NCBI RefSeq assembly: GCF_030418165.1
Contig: NZ_JAUHTQ010000007.1
Location: forward strand, 124,001 to 188,000
From: Ureibacillus aquaedulcis
GTDB taxonomy: Bacteria > Bacillota > Bacilli > Bacillales_A > Planococcaceae
Direction: 5' to 3'
Length of the DNA stretch: 64,000 nt
The position numbers were made by a program, and so were the translations under genes. The first letter of the stretch is position 1. Every line of letters starts with the position of its first letter. This document shows, piece after piece, positions 1-8,442 of this stretch. The notes beneath the pieces are model-generated. The model ran no database searches. It saw only the letters and a program-made list of their open reading frames with translations, and was not told the DNA's origin.

Positions 1-2
1 GA

Positions 3-881
3 CGTGCACACTTGGCAGGCCTTCGAGTAGGGGTATTTGAAGAAGCCTACAATAAAGAAGACATCGCCCGATTTTTCAAAAGGATCAATCAAGCATTAGT
101 AAAACTCGAAGACGACCAGCTTGAGCCAATTCATGTAAAACCTTTTGATAAAGCTGGTACTGTTGGCCATCGAATGATTCGGGAAGAAAAAGATATCGAA
201 GAAATTGATGATGAGGAATTCCCGCTATTAATGGAAAGTCACCTGGAGGGACAAGAATTTTCATGTGAAGCCTTTATCCATAATGGCAAAGTAAAATTCC
301 TAAATATAACAGAATACGTAAAGCTTGGTCATTCCAACTTTGTTCCGGCCTCTCCTGCACTGGAAAAGTGGCGACCTCAAATTCGAGAAGAGATTGAAAA
401 ACTTGTTGGTGCTTTTGAGGTAACCCATGGCATTATCCATCCCGAGTTTTTCATAACGTCTAGTGGTGAAATCTATTTCGGGGAAGTAGCGAATCGTATT
501 CCGGGTGGTCATATTTTTGAACACATCGAGAGAGCTTATGGTTTTAGCGCATACCAGGGCCAAATTCTTTGCTGTGATCCGGATACGACAGAAGAAGAGT
601 TAAACGCATTTTTCCCAGAAGAAGTCGTGTCGGCTAAAGGACATTCCGGTAATTTAATGGTCTACCCAAAAGTAAAAGCGATATCAAGGCTTAATATCCC
701 AAAGGAGCTAAAAGACCATCCTTATTTTGTGAAACACAATATGTTTATTCCTGCTTCATCCAAAGTAGCGGAACGCGTAGGTTTTGGTAACCACTATGGT
801 TCCATCAACTTTTTCGGTACTGATGCTCATGAAATGAGAAAGCTTTTAGAAGAATTTGAACAACATAATTTCTACTTATAA
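3..881 (+). CDS. ATP-grasp ligase, 5' end outside window
   Basis: The reading frame is open to the left edge, so roughly the first 100 residues (the usual pre-ATP-grasp domain) are probably missing; an in-frame TTG at 12 is unlikely to be the start. Visible ATP-grasp hallmarks are the second ATP-binding lysine segment (HVKPFDKAGTVG), the EGQEFSCEAF strand and the metal-binding segment HPEFF...GEVANRIPGG. The family joins a carboxylate to an amine or thiol through an acyl-phosphate; the substrate here cannot be read. Only 15 nt separate it from the next gene on the same strand, so the two are probably cotranscribed. The partner with a papain-like active site suggests peptide or amino-acid conjugate chemistry, which is inference. 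Confidence 0.85.
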   Translation, partial: RAHLAGLRVGVFEEAYNKEDIARFFKRINQALVKLEDDQLEPIHVKPFDKAGTVGHRMIREEKDIEEIDDEEFPLLMESHLEGQEFSCEAFIHNGKVKFLNITEYVKLGHSNFVPASPALEKWRPQIREEIEKLVGAFEVTHGIIHPEFFITSSGEIYFGEVANRIPGGHIFEHIERAYGFSAYQGQILCCDPDTTEEELNAFFPEEVVSAKGHSGNLMVYPKVKAISRLNIPKELKDHPYFVKHNMFIPASSKVAERVGFGNHYGSINFFGTDAHEMRKLLEEFEQHNFYL

Positions 882-896
882 GGAGTGTATTAGAGG

Positions 897-2939
897 ATGA
901 GTCCTACTGTAACAACGGAAAAAACGACAAATACCAAGGCGAAGCGAAGAACAACAGGTACGTCCAGGACAAGAAAAGCAACGAAGCCAATCGATGTTCT
1001 CGAAAGTAAATTTGCAGAGGCACTAAACACTCTGAACCTTGCCAAGCCTTTTGCCAAGAGTCTTTATCAAACCGACGTTTTCCAATTAGCAAATGAATTA
1101 GCATGCACTGATGGAGGAATGGTTGTTCTTGATAAATATGCCCATCAATTTGACCAAGCAGGAGTCTTCCTTTCAGGTGATTGGGAAGATCCAACTAAAT
1201 TACAGCCCCCATTCGTAGGCAATTCTTTAAGATTAAGAGGTATTTATTCGATTCTTGAATTACTAAGCGAGATGCGTATGCTTGCTATAGCAAAGGGAAC
1301 TTATCCGCATGACAGCATTAGCAAAGAACAAGCTTGCGCTTTTTTAAATGAGGTAGTCGCACTTAATCTTGACCTCTTATCCCCTCAAGAAACAAGCGAC
1401 GAAGCAGTTCCACCAGAAGAGCATCTGATTCGCGCACACAATTTATTTACTTATCTAGGTCAGGAACTATCATTTAAAGAGGTAGCCGACCAGATGATTA
1501 TCGAAATTGATCGTCTAGCCGTGCAACGCCCTATTATCACTCGCAGAATTCTGGAAATGATTCATTTATCTCAACAATTAGCAACTAGCGAACTTGATAA
1601 GCAGACGTTAGAGGCGCTGGAAAAGTATACACAAGCTGTGGAAGCTCCTACACCATTAAGCAAGGAAACATCTAACCAAAGGGAATATAGGCTAAAACTA
1701 GAGCAAGCAACCGATGAAGAACTTATTGCAGAGTCGAAAGTATTCGCTCAATTCATGAATGAGACGGGACTTGTTTCACCTTTCCATGCGGTGCTGCTTC
1801 GCTTTTTGAACCGTAGAAATCCCGATGTCCTTCCAACTGCCCTTTCCCTGTCAGACACAGGCGGTGCAAGCTTTGTTGAAAATAAAAAAACGATTCATGA
1901 TATTATTCAAATTGCGATTTATCCCGAAACAAGACAATCGATTTACGGTCTATCAAGAATGTTGAATCGGGGTGTATTGAAGATTGATGCTCTAGTACCT
2001 TCAATTCAACAATTATTTGAACTTCCAATTCATGCTGAAGTAAGAAAAGCGCTTTCTACCTTTGCAAATGAACAAAGTGGGATTAGTATAAATGGAATTC
2101 TTATTGCTGGGGCGATAAGTGTTCTTGGGCAGCCCCTTGGAGTAGGTCAAGGGCAGAGCCCTATTTGCCAATCAGCGCGGGCAATTTCGCTTTGGGCGCA
2201 ATTTGAGCCTGTCCATTTGTTGAATTATATTAAGAATGCCGCACGTGATCATAATATTGAAATGACATTTGAAGGTGAGCCGATTCATTCGAGCCTACTG
2301 ATTGAAGGGACTGTTAATGAGATTCAACAGGACTTGGATGTCGTTTCCATCCTGCTAGTTCCGCATCTTGATAGAATTTATAACGAGATGATCAAACGAA
2401 CACTTCTTCGTGGTGAGGATGGCCATAAGTGGGTGAACCGCGAATTTTATGGTGAGTGGATCCCAAGTGGTTTCATTAATATCATCGATCAGCTTACATT
2501 GAATGTTACAAATTATTCAGCATTTGTAAAACTGTTTTATGCTACACACCATCCGGAGTATAATGAAGGCTCAAAGCTGATTTACCCGAACCCGGTAGGT
2601 ATTTTCCTTACTAATATTCACGGAGAACTCCTTGGCCTGCACGCTGTGTCGATTCAAAGAATCGAGAATGACCAAAACGGGGATTTCCGAGTTTACTTCT
2701 ATAATCCCAATAATGATAGTACCCAAAATTGGGGGCAAAACATCAAAGCAAGTGTATCAGGATTTGGTGAATTAGAGGGTGAATCCTCCCTGCCATTCCA
2801 TGAATTTGTTTCCAGAATGTACGCCTACCATTATAATCCTTATGAACAAGGTGATACTTATATGGTAGAGGATAGTTTGGTGGATAAAATTGAGGCACTT
2901 GCCAAGAATAGTTGGGGCAAAAACTACGTCTGGGAATAA
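897..2939 (+). CDS. Large protein with candidate papain-like Gln/Cys/His/Asn site (paralogue 1)
   Basis: 680 aa, no signal peptide or membrane segment. I do not recognise a named family. It is a paralogue of the gene at 3200: both have a helical N-terminal two-thirds and a conserved C-terminal third. The C-terminal third holds GQGxxPxCQSxRAISxWA (Gln418, Cys424), RGxDxHKWxN, LGxHAxxIQRI (His582) and YFYNPNNDS (Asn603). Gln lies six residues before Cys, as in the papain oxyanion-hole arrangement, and Cys-His-Asn order is also papain-like; catalysis is inferred. Residues 1-31 are a Lys/Arg/Thr-rich tail absent from the paralogue. A good AAGGAG site precedes the ATG, 15 nt after the ATP-grasp stop. 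A terminator follows at 2995. Confidence 0.8.
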   Translation: MSPTVTTEKTTNTKAKRRTTGTSRTRKATKPIDVLESKFAEALNTLNLAKPFAKSLYQTDVFQLANELACTDGGMVVLDKYAHQFDQAGVFLSGDWEDPTKLQPPFVGNSLRLRGIYSILELLSEMRMLAIAKGTYPHDSISKEQACAFLNEVVALNLDLLSPQETSDEAVPPEEHLIRAHNLFTYLGQELSFKEVADQMIIEIDRLAVQRPIITRRILEMIHLSQQLATSELDKQTLEALEKYTQAVEAPTPLSKETSNQREYRLKLEQATDEELIAESKVFAQFMNETGLVSPFHAVLLRFLNRRNPDVLPTALSLSDTGGASFVENKKTIHDIIQIAIYPETRQSIYGLSRMLNRGVLKIDALVPSIQQLFELPIHAEVRKALSTFANEQSGISINGILIAGAISVLGQPLGVGQGQSPICQSARAISLWAQFEPVHLLNYIKNAARDHNIEMTFEGEPIHSSLLIEGTVNEIQQDLDVVSILLVPHLDRIYNEMIKRTLLRGEDGHKWVNREFYGEWIPSGFINIIDQLTLNVTNYSAFVKLFYATHHPEYNEGSKLIYPNPVGIFLTNIHGELLGLHAVSIQRIENDQNGDFRVYFYNPNNDSTQNWGQNIKASVSGFGELEGESSLPFHEFVSRMYAYHYNPYEQGDTYMVEDSLVDKIEALAKNSWGKNYVWE

Positions 2940-2994
2940 ATCTTATAATTAATATACCCCCCTTTAAGTAAAAAAATTGAAATATGGCATATTG

Positions 2995-3033
2995 AAAAGA
3001 CCCGAAAATCATTTTTCGTGGTCTTTTCCTTTT
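2995..3033 (+). terminator. Rho-independent terminator
   Basis: AAAAGACC and GAAAA pair with TTTTC and GGTCTTTT around a short loop, followed by a T-rich tract. It ends the ATP-grasp/paralogue 1 unit. Confidence 0.75.
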
Positions 3034-3127
3034 GAGCACATCGTCTATTGTAATAATTCTAATTTCATGGTACATTTATCAAAATTTTCAATATTCTAAT
3101 ATTAATACAAATCCACACTTTTTTCAC

Positions 3128-3155
3128 CATAAATGTTTAAAAACCTCCATTTATG
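3128..3155 (+). promoter_or_regulatory. Inverted repeat before paralogue 2
   Basis: CATAAATG and CATTTATG form an 8-bp dyad with a 12-nt loop, 45-72 nt upstream of the ATG at 3200. The placement suits an operator over the promoter, but no -35/-10 pair is clear enough to name. Confidence 0.35.
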
Positions 3156-3199
3156 TAAACTGTAATTTATAGGAAATACGCTGAAAGGAGAATGAAGAT

Positions 3200-5029
3200 A
3201 TGGGACTTTACCTTTTCTCATCCGAGAATGCGTTTCAAAAAGCCTTTCAACAATTGTTACAAGCACCCCTATTTAGTAAAAAACTCTACCAAGAAACGGT
3301 TTTGACGGAAGCCATGGCGCTTCTTAAAGAGCCAAACGGTTTAGACAAAATTTATCATTATGCTCCACTTTTTGATCAGGCCGGTCTATTCATAGGGAAA
3401 CCTTGGGAAGACGTTCGTAAGCTTGATGCCACTTTAGTTAGAGGGACACTTCAAACAGGGGACATCACAACTGCGGCGGAATCCTTAAGTGATTTAAGGA
3501 TTCTCTCTATTGCAAAGGGGGATTATGTCCATCCCCATATGACTTCTTATGAAGCAGCCGAGTTTTTAACAAAGGTCCTGGCCTTGAATATTGATTTGCT
3601 GATTATGAAGGAAACAGAGGAAAACCGAGTAAAACAGCTTTATAAAGATGAACAGGCATCAAAACTTTTATATTTTATTTCTGAACATTGTTTTTCATCT
3701 CGCGTTTTTGAAAACCTCTATCAAGAAATTGATAATCTTGCTGTCCAAAGGCCTATTGTCACGAATAAAATTATGAAACTCATTGCCAGTGCTCAAAAGT
3801 TGGCCGGAGGACTAGATGAAGCAAGTTCCAAGTTAAAAGACTATGAGAGGGCTGTCTACTCGCCATCAGAGCTAGCGACAGGTCCACTGGAAAGCTATGA
3901 ACAGAAATTAAAGACCTGTGATGATGCGAGTTTAGCAAAAGAAGCAGAACAATTCCGTACTACAATGGTACAAACTGGGCTAGTCTCCCCTTATCATGTT
4001 ATTTTTCTGCACTATCTCAATAATGAAAAGCCACACTTGTTAAAAGAAATGCTTGCTGGTGATGAGATGGCCGCGGTAAATTTACAGTCGAACTTCACTC
4101 TAGTTACTTCACTGATTACTTCTAGCATTACCATTAAAACGAGAAGAAGTATTTACGGCTTACTTCGACTTTTACAAAGAGATATTTTTACACCTGAGCT
4201 TATTAAGGAATTAGAAAATCTTATGCAAGCTCCTATTCCTGAAAATATTGAAAACAGACTTTCTTCCGTTCATCAATTAGCAGGGAAAGAAGCACTACAT
4301 GCTCTGTTAATATCCGAGTTGGTCAATATTTTAGGAACACCTTTAGGAATTGGCCAAGGTTTCAATCCGACATGCCAATCGACTAGAGCGATTAGTTATT
4401 GGGCACAAAAGGAGCCAGTACTGCTCTTGAAGATGTTAAATAGTTTTTTAAGGTCGGGTACGATCAGCTTTACTTTTGAAGGTATAGAGATTTCCACTAG
4501 CACAATTTCTCCTGTTCCACTTGAAGATACAACAAATATTGATGCAATCTCTTTATTGTTGGTGCCGCATTTAGATGCAATCTATTTTGAACTGTTGAAA
4601 TTGGCTGATGGCCGTGGGCAAGATGCACATAAATGGATTAATCCCGCCTTTCATATGACAGGCATATGGGATGGATTTGCAGATATTTATACAGATTTGG
4701 AATTCCAGATGAATTTCCGTCGCTACTATCATCCAGTATACAATCCCAACGTCAATGAAGGTCTTCCTCAACCTGCCGGGATTACCATTTATAATCGTTC
4801 TGGTCAGGTGCTAGGGGCTCATGCAATTCTCATTCAAAGAATTGCTGTAGATCCATCAGGTATCCTGCGCGTTTACTTTTATAATCCTAATAACGACAGT
4901 CTTCAAATCTGGGGGAAAGCGATTCAAACGAGCGTCACAGGAAATGGCGAATCCGAAGGCGAGTCATCCCTTCCTTTTGAGGAGTTCATTACGTTTTTAT
5001 ACGCATTTCATTATCCTGTACAGCTTTAA
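3200..5029 (+). CDS. Large protein with candidate papain-like Gln/Cys/His/Asn site (paralogue 2)
   Basis: 609 aa, cytoplasmic by appearance, paralogous over most of its length to the preceding gene but without the basic N-terminal tail. The aligned active-site candidates are Gln386, Cys392, His541 and Asn562. The His-to-Asn spacing of 21 residues is identical in both paralogues and the Gln-to-Cys spacing of 6 is conserved. Other shared blocks are RPIVTxKI, RRSIYGL, LGIGQGxxPxCQS, HKWIN and GESSLPFEEF. It starts at an ATG behind AAAGGAG and has its own upstream region, separated from paralogue 1 by a terminator, so it may be regulated separately. Function unknown; a cysteine peptidase, amidase or transglutaminase-like activity would fit the residues. 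Confidence 0.8.
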   Translation: MGLYLFSSENAFQKAFQQLLQAPLFSKKLYQETVLTEAMALLKEPNGLDKIYHYAPLFDQAGLFIGKPWEDVRKLDATLVRGTLQTGDITTAAESLSDLRILSIAKGDYVHPHMTSYEAAEFLTKVLALNIDLLIMKETEENRVKQLYKDEQASKLLYFISEHCFSSRVFENLYQEIDNLAVQRPIVTNKIMKLIASAQKLAGGLDEASSKLKDYERAVYSPSELATGPLESYEQKLKTCDDASLAKEAEQFRTTMVQTGLVSPYHVIFLHYLNNEKPHLLKEMLAGDEMAAVNLQSNFTLVTSLITSSITIKTRRSIYGLLRLLQRDIFTPELIKELENLMQAPIPENIENRLSSVHQLAGKEALHALLISELVNILGTPLGIGQGFNPTCQSTRAISYWAQKEPVLLLKMLNSFLRSGTISFTFEGIEISTSTISPVPLEDTTNIDAISLLLVPHLDAIYFELLKLADGRGQDAHKWINPAFHMTGIWDGFADIYTDLEFQMNFRRYYHPVYNPNVNEGLPQPAGITIYNRSGQVLGAHAILIQRIAVDPSGILRVYFYNPNNDSLQIWGKAIQTSVTGNGESEGESSLPFEEFITFLYAFHYPVQL

Positions 5030-5091
5030 CTTTAGGAGAGAGTGGGATTTATTCGGTTAGAAAAAGGGGTATAGATCCCACTTCATATTTT

Positions 5092-5150
5092 AAATACCTT
5101 GTTTAGATGGATTAATCCTTCCTTAATTCATCTAAACGAGGTATTTCTTT
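5092..5150 (+). terminator. Terminator hairpin after paralogue 2
   Basis: AAATACCT-GTTTAGATG pairs with CATCTAAAC-AGGTATTT and is followed by a T-rich tract. A second weaker dyad (GTGGGAT 5042-5048 with ATCCCAC 5075-5081) lies just upstream. Confidence 0.75.
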
Positions 5151-5206
5151 GTTTAAAAAAGAAGGAAATGAAATAAATTTCACTTCCCTCCACTTTTTGG
5201 CCTAGG

Positions 5207-6808
5207 CTACCAAGCTGCCACCATGCCATCTGTTCTTGATTCTGTACCTCCTGCAAGCACACCTGTCTGTGGGTTTCTCCATATAATCTGCCCACGTCCA
5301 AAGCTACCACCATCAGGCAGAACTTCAATTTCATGCCCTTTTCTTTGGAGTGCTTGAACCAGGTAATTTGGAAATTCCGGTTCAACATGGATTTTCCTTC
5401 CACCAACCCATTGCCACCTTGGAACATCCAATGCAGCTTGAGGGTTCAGTAGATAATCGATTGTATTTGTGACTACCTGGAAATGCCCCTGAGGCTGCAT
5501 ATAGCCGCCCATTACTCCAAATGGACCGACTGCTTCTCCATCCCTCGTCAAAAATCCTGGAATAATTGTATGGTAAGTTCGTTTACCAGGTTTTAAAAAG
5601 TTGGGGTGGCTTTCATCCAATGAAAAATCTGCCCCCCGGTTTTGCATACTGATGCCGGTACCCGGAATGACAATTCCCGAACCAAACCCCATATAATTGC
5701 TTTGGATATAAGAGACCATGTTCCCTTCATCATCTGCAGTTGCTAAATAGACTGTTCCACCCTTCGGCAGCTCATAAGGAATCGGTTCAATGGCCTTTTC
5801 GCCAATCTCTTTTGCACGTTGTGAAGCGTATTCCTTTGACAGTAAATGTTCAACACTGATTGGCATTTCACCCATTTCCGTAATAAATGCCTGTCCATCG
5901 GTAAACGCTAATTTCATGGCCTCGATTTGCTGGTGGTATGTATCAGCAGTTTGCCATTTTGGTATGTCCTGCTGCTCGATAATATTTAGAGCCATTAGGG
6001 CAACCATCCCTTGACCATTCGGTGGAATTTCCCATACATCGTAGCCACGATAATTCGTCGAAATTGGTTTTACCCATTCCGGTTTATACGAAGCTAAATC
6101 ACTTTTTCTTAAGAAACCTCCATGCTCGACCATGAAATCTTCTATACTTTGAGCTAATTCACCTTCATAAAAATCACGGGCATTTGTTTTTGCAATTGTT
6201 CTTAATGTGTCTGCATGACCTTTTGAGCTCCATATTTCACCAATTTGCGGTGCTCGACCACTCGGTGCAAATGTCTCGAACCAATGCTCGAATTCCTTTC
6301 CTTCAAGTCTTTTATAAGCATTGTAGGCTTTTTCCCAATACTTTCCGAGAATCGGGGATAATGGGTAACCTTCTTCTGCGTACGAAATAGCAGGTTGCAA
6401 TACCTCTTCCAGCGATAATCTGCCAAACTTTCTAGAGAGTTCCGCCCAAGCTGCAGGGGCTCCAGGAACTGTTATTGGTTCAAGTCCCATTTTGGGCATC
6501 TTGTCATAACCTAGTGCTTTGACAGCCTCGGCAGTTAATAATTCTGGAGAGGGACCTGAAGCATTAAGTCCGTGGAGTTCTCCTTTTACCCAAACAAGTG
6601 CAAAGGCATCGCCGCCTATGCCGTTCGAAGTAGGTTCCAAGACAGTAAGTGCTGCGGCAGTAGCAATAGCAGCATCAATGGCATTGCCGCCTTTTTGCAG
6701 TATTCCTAGACCAGCTTGAGCTGCCAGTGGTTGAGAGGTTGCAACCATTCCCTTTTTTGCAAAAACTGTTTGGCGTTTCGATGGAAATGGATGATTTAAA
6801 TAATCCAC
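5207..6808 (-). CDS. ggt: Gamma-glutamyltransferase, YwrD-like, cytoplasmic
   Basis: 533 aa Ntn-hydrolase. The family cleaves gamma-glutamyl bonds (for example glutathione) and can transfer the glutamyl group to amino acids or water. The precursor normally self-cleaves before a Thr that becomes the nucleophile; here that is Thr352 in LPKGGTVYLATAD, with NRGADFSL and the GG-containing C-terminal subunit motifs downstream. The N-terminal MVATSQPLAAQAG...GGNAIDAA block is typical. There is no signal peptide, unlike secreted Ggt, so it resembles the intracellular YwrD branch. It stands alone, converging on the paralogue 2 gene. Confidence 0.92.
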   Translation of the reverse strand: MDYLNHPFPSKRQTVFAKKGMVATSQPLAAQAGLGILQKGGNAIDAAIATAAALTVLEPTSNGIGGDAFALVWVKGELHGLNASGPSPELLTAEAVKALGYDKMPKMGLEPITVPGAPAAWAELSRKFGRLSLEEVLQPAISYAEEGYPLSPILGKYWEKAYNAYKRLEGKEFEHWFETFAPSGRAPQIGEIWSSKGHADTLRTIAKTNARDFYEGELAQSIEDFMVEHGGFLRKSDLASYKPEWVKPISTNYRGYDVWEIPPNGQGMVALMALNIIEQQDIPKWQTADTYHQQIEAMKLAFTDGQAFITEMGEMPISVEHLLSKEYASQRAKEIGEKAIEPIPYELPKGGTVYLATADDEGNMVSYIQSNYMGFGSGIVIPGTGISMQNRGADFSLDESHPNFLKPGKRTYHTIIPGFLTRDGEAVGPFGVMGGYMQPQGHFQVVTNTIDYLLNPQAALDVPRWQWVGGRKIHVEPEFPNYLVQALQRKGHEIEVLPDGGSFGRGQIIWRNPQTGVLAGGTESRTDGMVAAW

Positions 6809-6913
6809 CTAGATTCACTCCTTCTATTTCTATCTATATTTTTTATTTCTAATAGAACGCACACAGGCGTACTAGTTACTATTTTTATATATTGAAAATA
6901 ATATCAGAAAAAT

Positions 6914-6959
6914 CAAACAAAAATAACCCCCCATAGATTTCTTTCATCATACGGGGGGT
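6914..6959 (-). terminator. Terminator of the small helical-protein gene
   Basis: On the minus strand ACCCCCC and GGGGGGT form a stem with a roughly 20-nt loop, followed by a T-rich tract. It lies 12 nt past the stop at 6971. Confidence 0.75.
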
Positions 6960-6970
6960 ACTAATTTATA

Positions 6971-7249
6971 TTACTGTTCTTCTACAATTTTTTTGACTTC
7001 ATTCAATTGTTGCTTTGCTTGCTCCAGGAGCTCTCTATTTTGTTCTACAGTATCCAGATGCTCGTTATGCTCCACTGCATTTAACAGTGCGTTTTCCGCA
7101 TGTTCTATTGAATTGAAAGCATGCTCAACCGCTATTTCCTGTGGATGGGACATCGCTTGTTTTACTGCTCGATCTGCTCTTTGAACAGAGTTACTAAATA
7201 ACGTACTTGGATGATCTTGTTTCCAGCTTGTATCTGAGTGTTTAGCCAA
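6971..7249 (-). CDS. Small helical hypothetical protein
   Basis: 92 aa, acidic and almost wholly helical, with heptad-like spacing (AENALLNAVEHNEHLDTVEQNRELLEQA), so probably a coiled coil or three-helix bundle. It starts at TTG with GGGAAG 8 nt upstream. I do not recognise the family. It has its own terminator and no operon partner. It has no signal peptide or cysteines. A small cytoplasmic or spore-associated protein is possible, but nothing in the sequence proves this. Confidence 0.65.
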   Translation of the reverse strand: MAKHSDTSWKQDHPSTLFSNSVQRADRAVKQAMSHPQEIAVEHAFNSIEHAENALLNAVEHNEHLDTVEQNRELLEQAKQQLNEVKKIVEEQ

Positions 7250-7401
7250 TTTTGCATCTTCCCTTCATTAGGATTCGATAACACAACGATTATCTAGATT
7301 TAGTATTGGAATATGACCAGAAAATATGCACAGGCTAAAGACATGAAAAATATATATTAAGGCGTAATTTTTTTTGGAAACTTTCCAATTTTAATTACAT
7401 A

Positions 7402-8016
7402 TCATTTCAATCGTTCGATGAAGTACTTTAAAATTCGGGCTGTCAGTCCCCAAATTGTATAATCCCCGTAATCAAAAAACCATTCTTCAATAGAGCGGGA
7501 TCTCCACTGATACTCTGCACCATTCATAATTTTGTGGTATGGAAAATCTGTTGATGGCTTAGGTTCCACCGAGACCAGATGGCAATAAGGACTATAATTT
7601 TCAAGCCATTTAAGCGGAATTGTAAATATACTTTCCACTTCATCCTTATTGAAGGAATGTATTGGATAGGAATGAAGAACAGCAACAAATGGATAAACAA
7701 CAAATGTAGAGGAAGTGACAAAAGGACTTAGACTTGCAATCACTTCAATATCTTTTGAATCAATTCCCAACTCTTCATGTGTTTCCCTGATTGCAGCTTC
7801 AAGCGGGGACGCATCAGTCGGATCGATTTTCCCCCCAGGAAAACTTATATCCCCAGGCTGTTTTCTCATCTTGAGTGAGCGTACTTCAAAAAGCACATGC
7901 CACTGTTCTTCCACCCAAACTAATGGAATCAACACCGCTGAACGAAAAGCCGTATCCTCTCCTATAAAAAGAGGCTGATTTTGATTTAGTTGCTCCCTTA
8001 ATTTGTCTACACCCAT
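7402..8016 (-). CDS. Nudix hydrolase, CoA pyrophosphatase type
   Basis: 204 aa. The Nudix box lies at about residues 61-85 (FPGGKIDPTDAS...RETHEELGI), preceded by the LFEVRSLKMRKQPGDISFPGG block typical of the NudL/YeaB CoA pyrophosphatase branch. Members hydrolyse CoA and its derivatives to 3',5'-ADP and phosphopantetheine, using divalent metal bound by the EE of the box. The ATG lies behind a GGGGGAAA-type site. It is monocistronic. Substrate is assigned from the branch-specific motif, not proven. Confidence 0.85.
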   Translation of the reverse strand: MGVDKLREQLNQNQPLFIGEDTAFRSAVLIPLVWVEEQWHVLFEVRSLKMRKQPGDISFPGGKIDPTDASPLEAAIRETHEELGIDSKDIEVIASLSPFVTSSTFVVYPFVAVLHSYPIHSFNKDEVESIFTIPLKWLENYSPYCHLVSVEPKPSTDFPYHKIMNGAEYQWRSRSIEEWFFDYGDYTIWGLTARILKYFIERLK

Positions 8017-8385
8017 AATGTTTCCCCCAACTTTTCTCTTTATCCTTTTATCGTAACACGACTGTTTTATTGTAAGAAGATTTTCGATTATTTTTACTCA
8101 TCCGATTTATTTTAGTGTAAATCCGTTTGAAATCCATCATTTATGGTATGCCATTTCCCCAAAAAAACTCCAATTATCACATGTGCTTTAGTTTTGATGG
8201 AACGTTCTCTATTTCGTCCAGTGATTTCTGCTTCATGTACTTAACATCCATTTTATCCAATCAAATCCCTCGCACAATGAAATAAAAGTTGAAATAATGG
8301 GTACTAACAAATGAATAACCGCAAAAACAATCGGGCACCTTATTTTTACATGCTTTGTTTTTGATAACGAAGAGAGTGTTTAATA
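8017..8385. other. Gene-poor spacer
   Basis: Divergent region between the Nudix gene and the DASS transporter. The best coding hint is a 24-codon minus-strand frame at 8177-8251 (MDVKYMKQKSLDEIENVPSK...), too short to call. No riboswitch recognised. Confidence 0.4.
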
Positions 8386-8410
8386 AGGTGGCGATACATA
8401 CACGCCACCT
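8386..8410 (+). promoter_or_regulatory. GC-rich palindrome in the DASS transporter leader
   Basis: AGGTGGCG and CGCCACCT form a perfect 8-bp inverted repeat with a 9-nt loop, ending 32 nt before the start codon. It could be an operator or a leader hairpin. Only ATTTT follows it, so terminator function is doubtful. Confidence 0.45.
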
Positions 8411-8442
8411 ATTTTGCGTGTTAAGTGAGGAGGTTCAAGAAA

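Noticed and set aside
8177-8251. 24-residue minus-strand micro-ORF
   Set aside because: Too short, with a weak start and no context; kept only as a remark in the spacer note.
8425-8442. GTG start for the DASS transporter
   Set aside because: The GTG is fused to the AGGAGG ribosome site, which serves the TTG at 8443.
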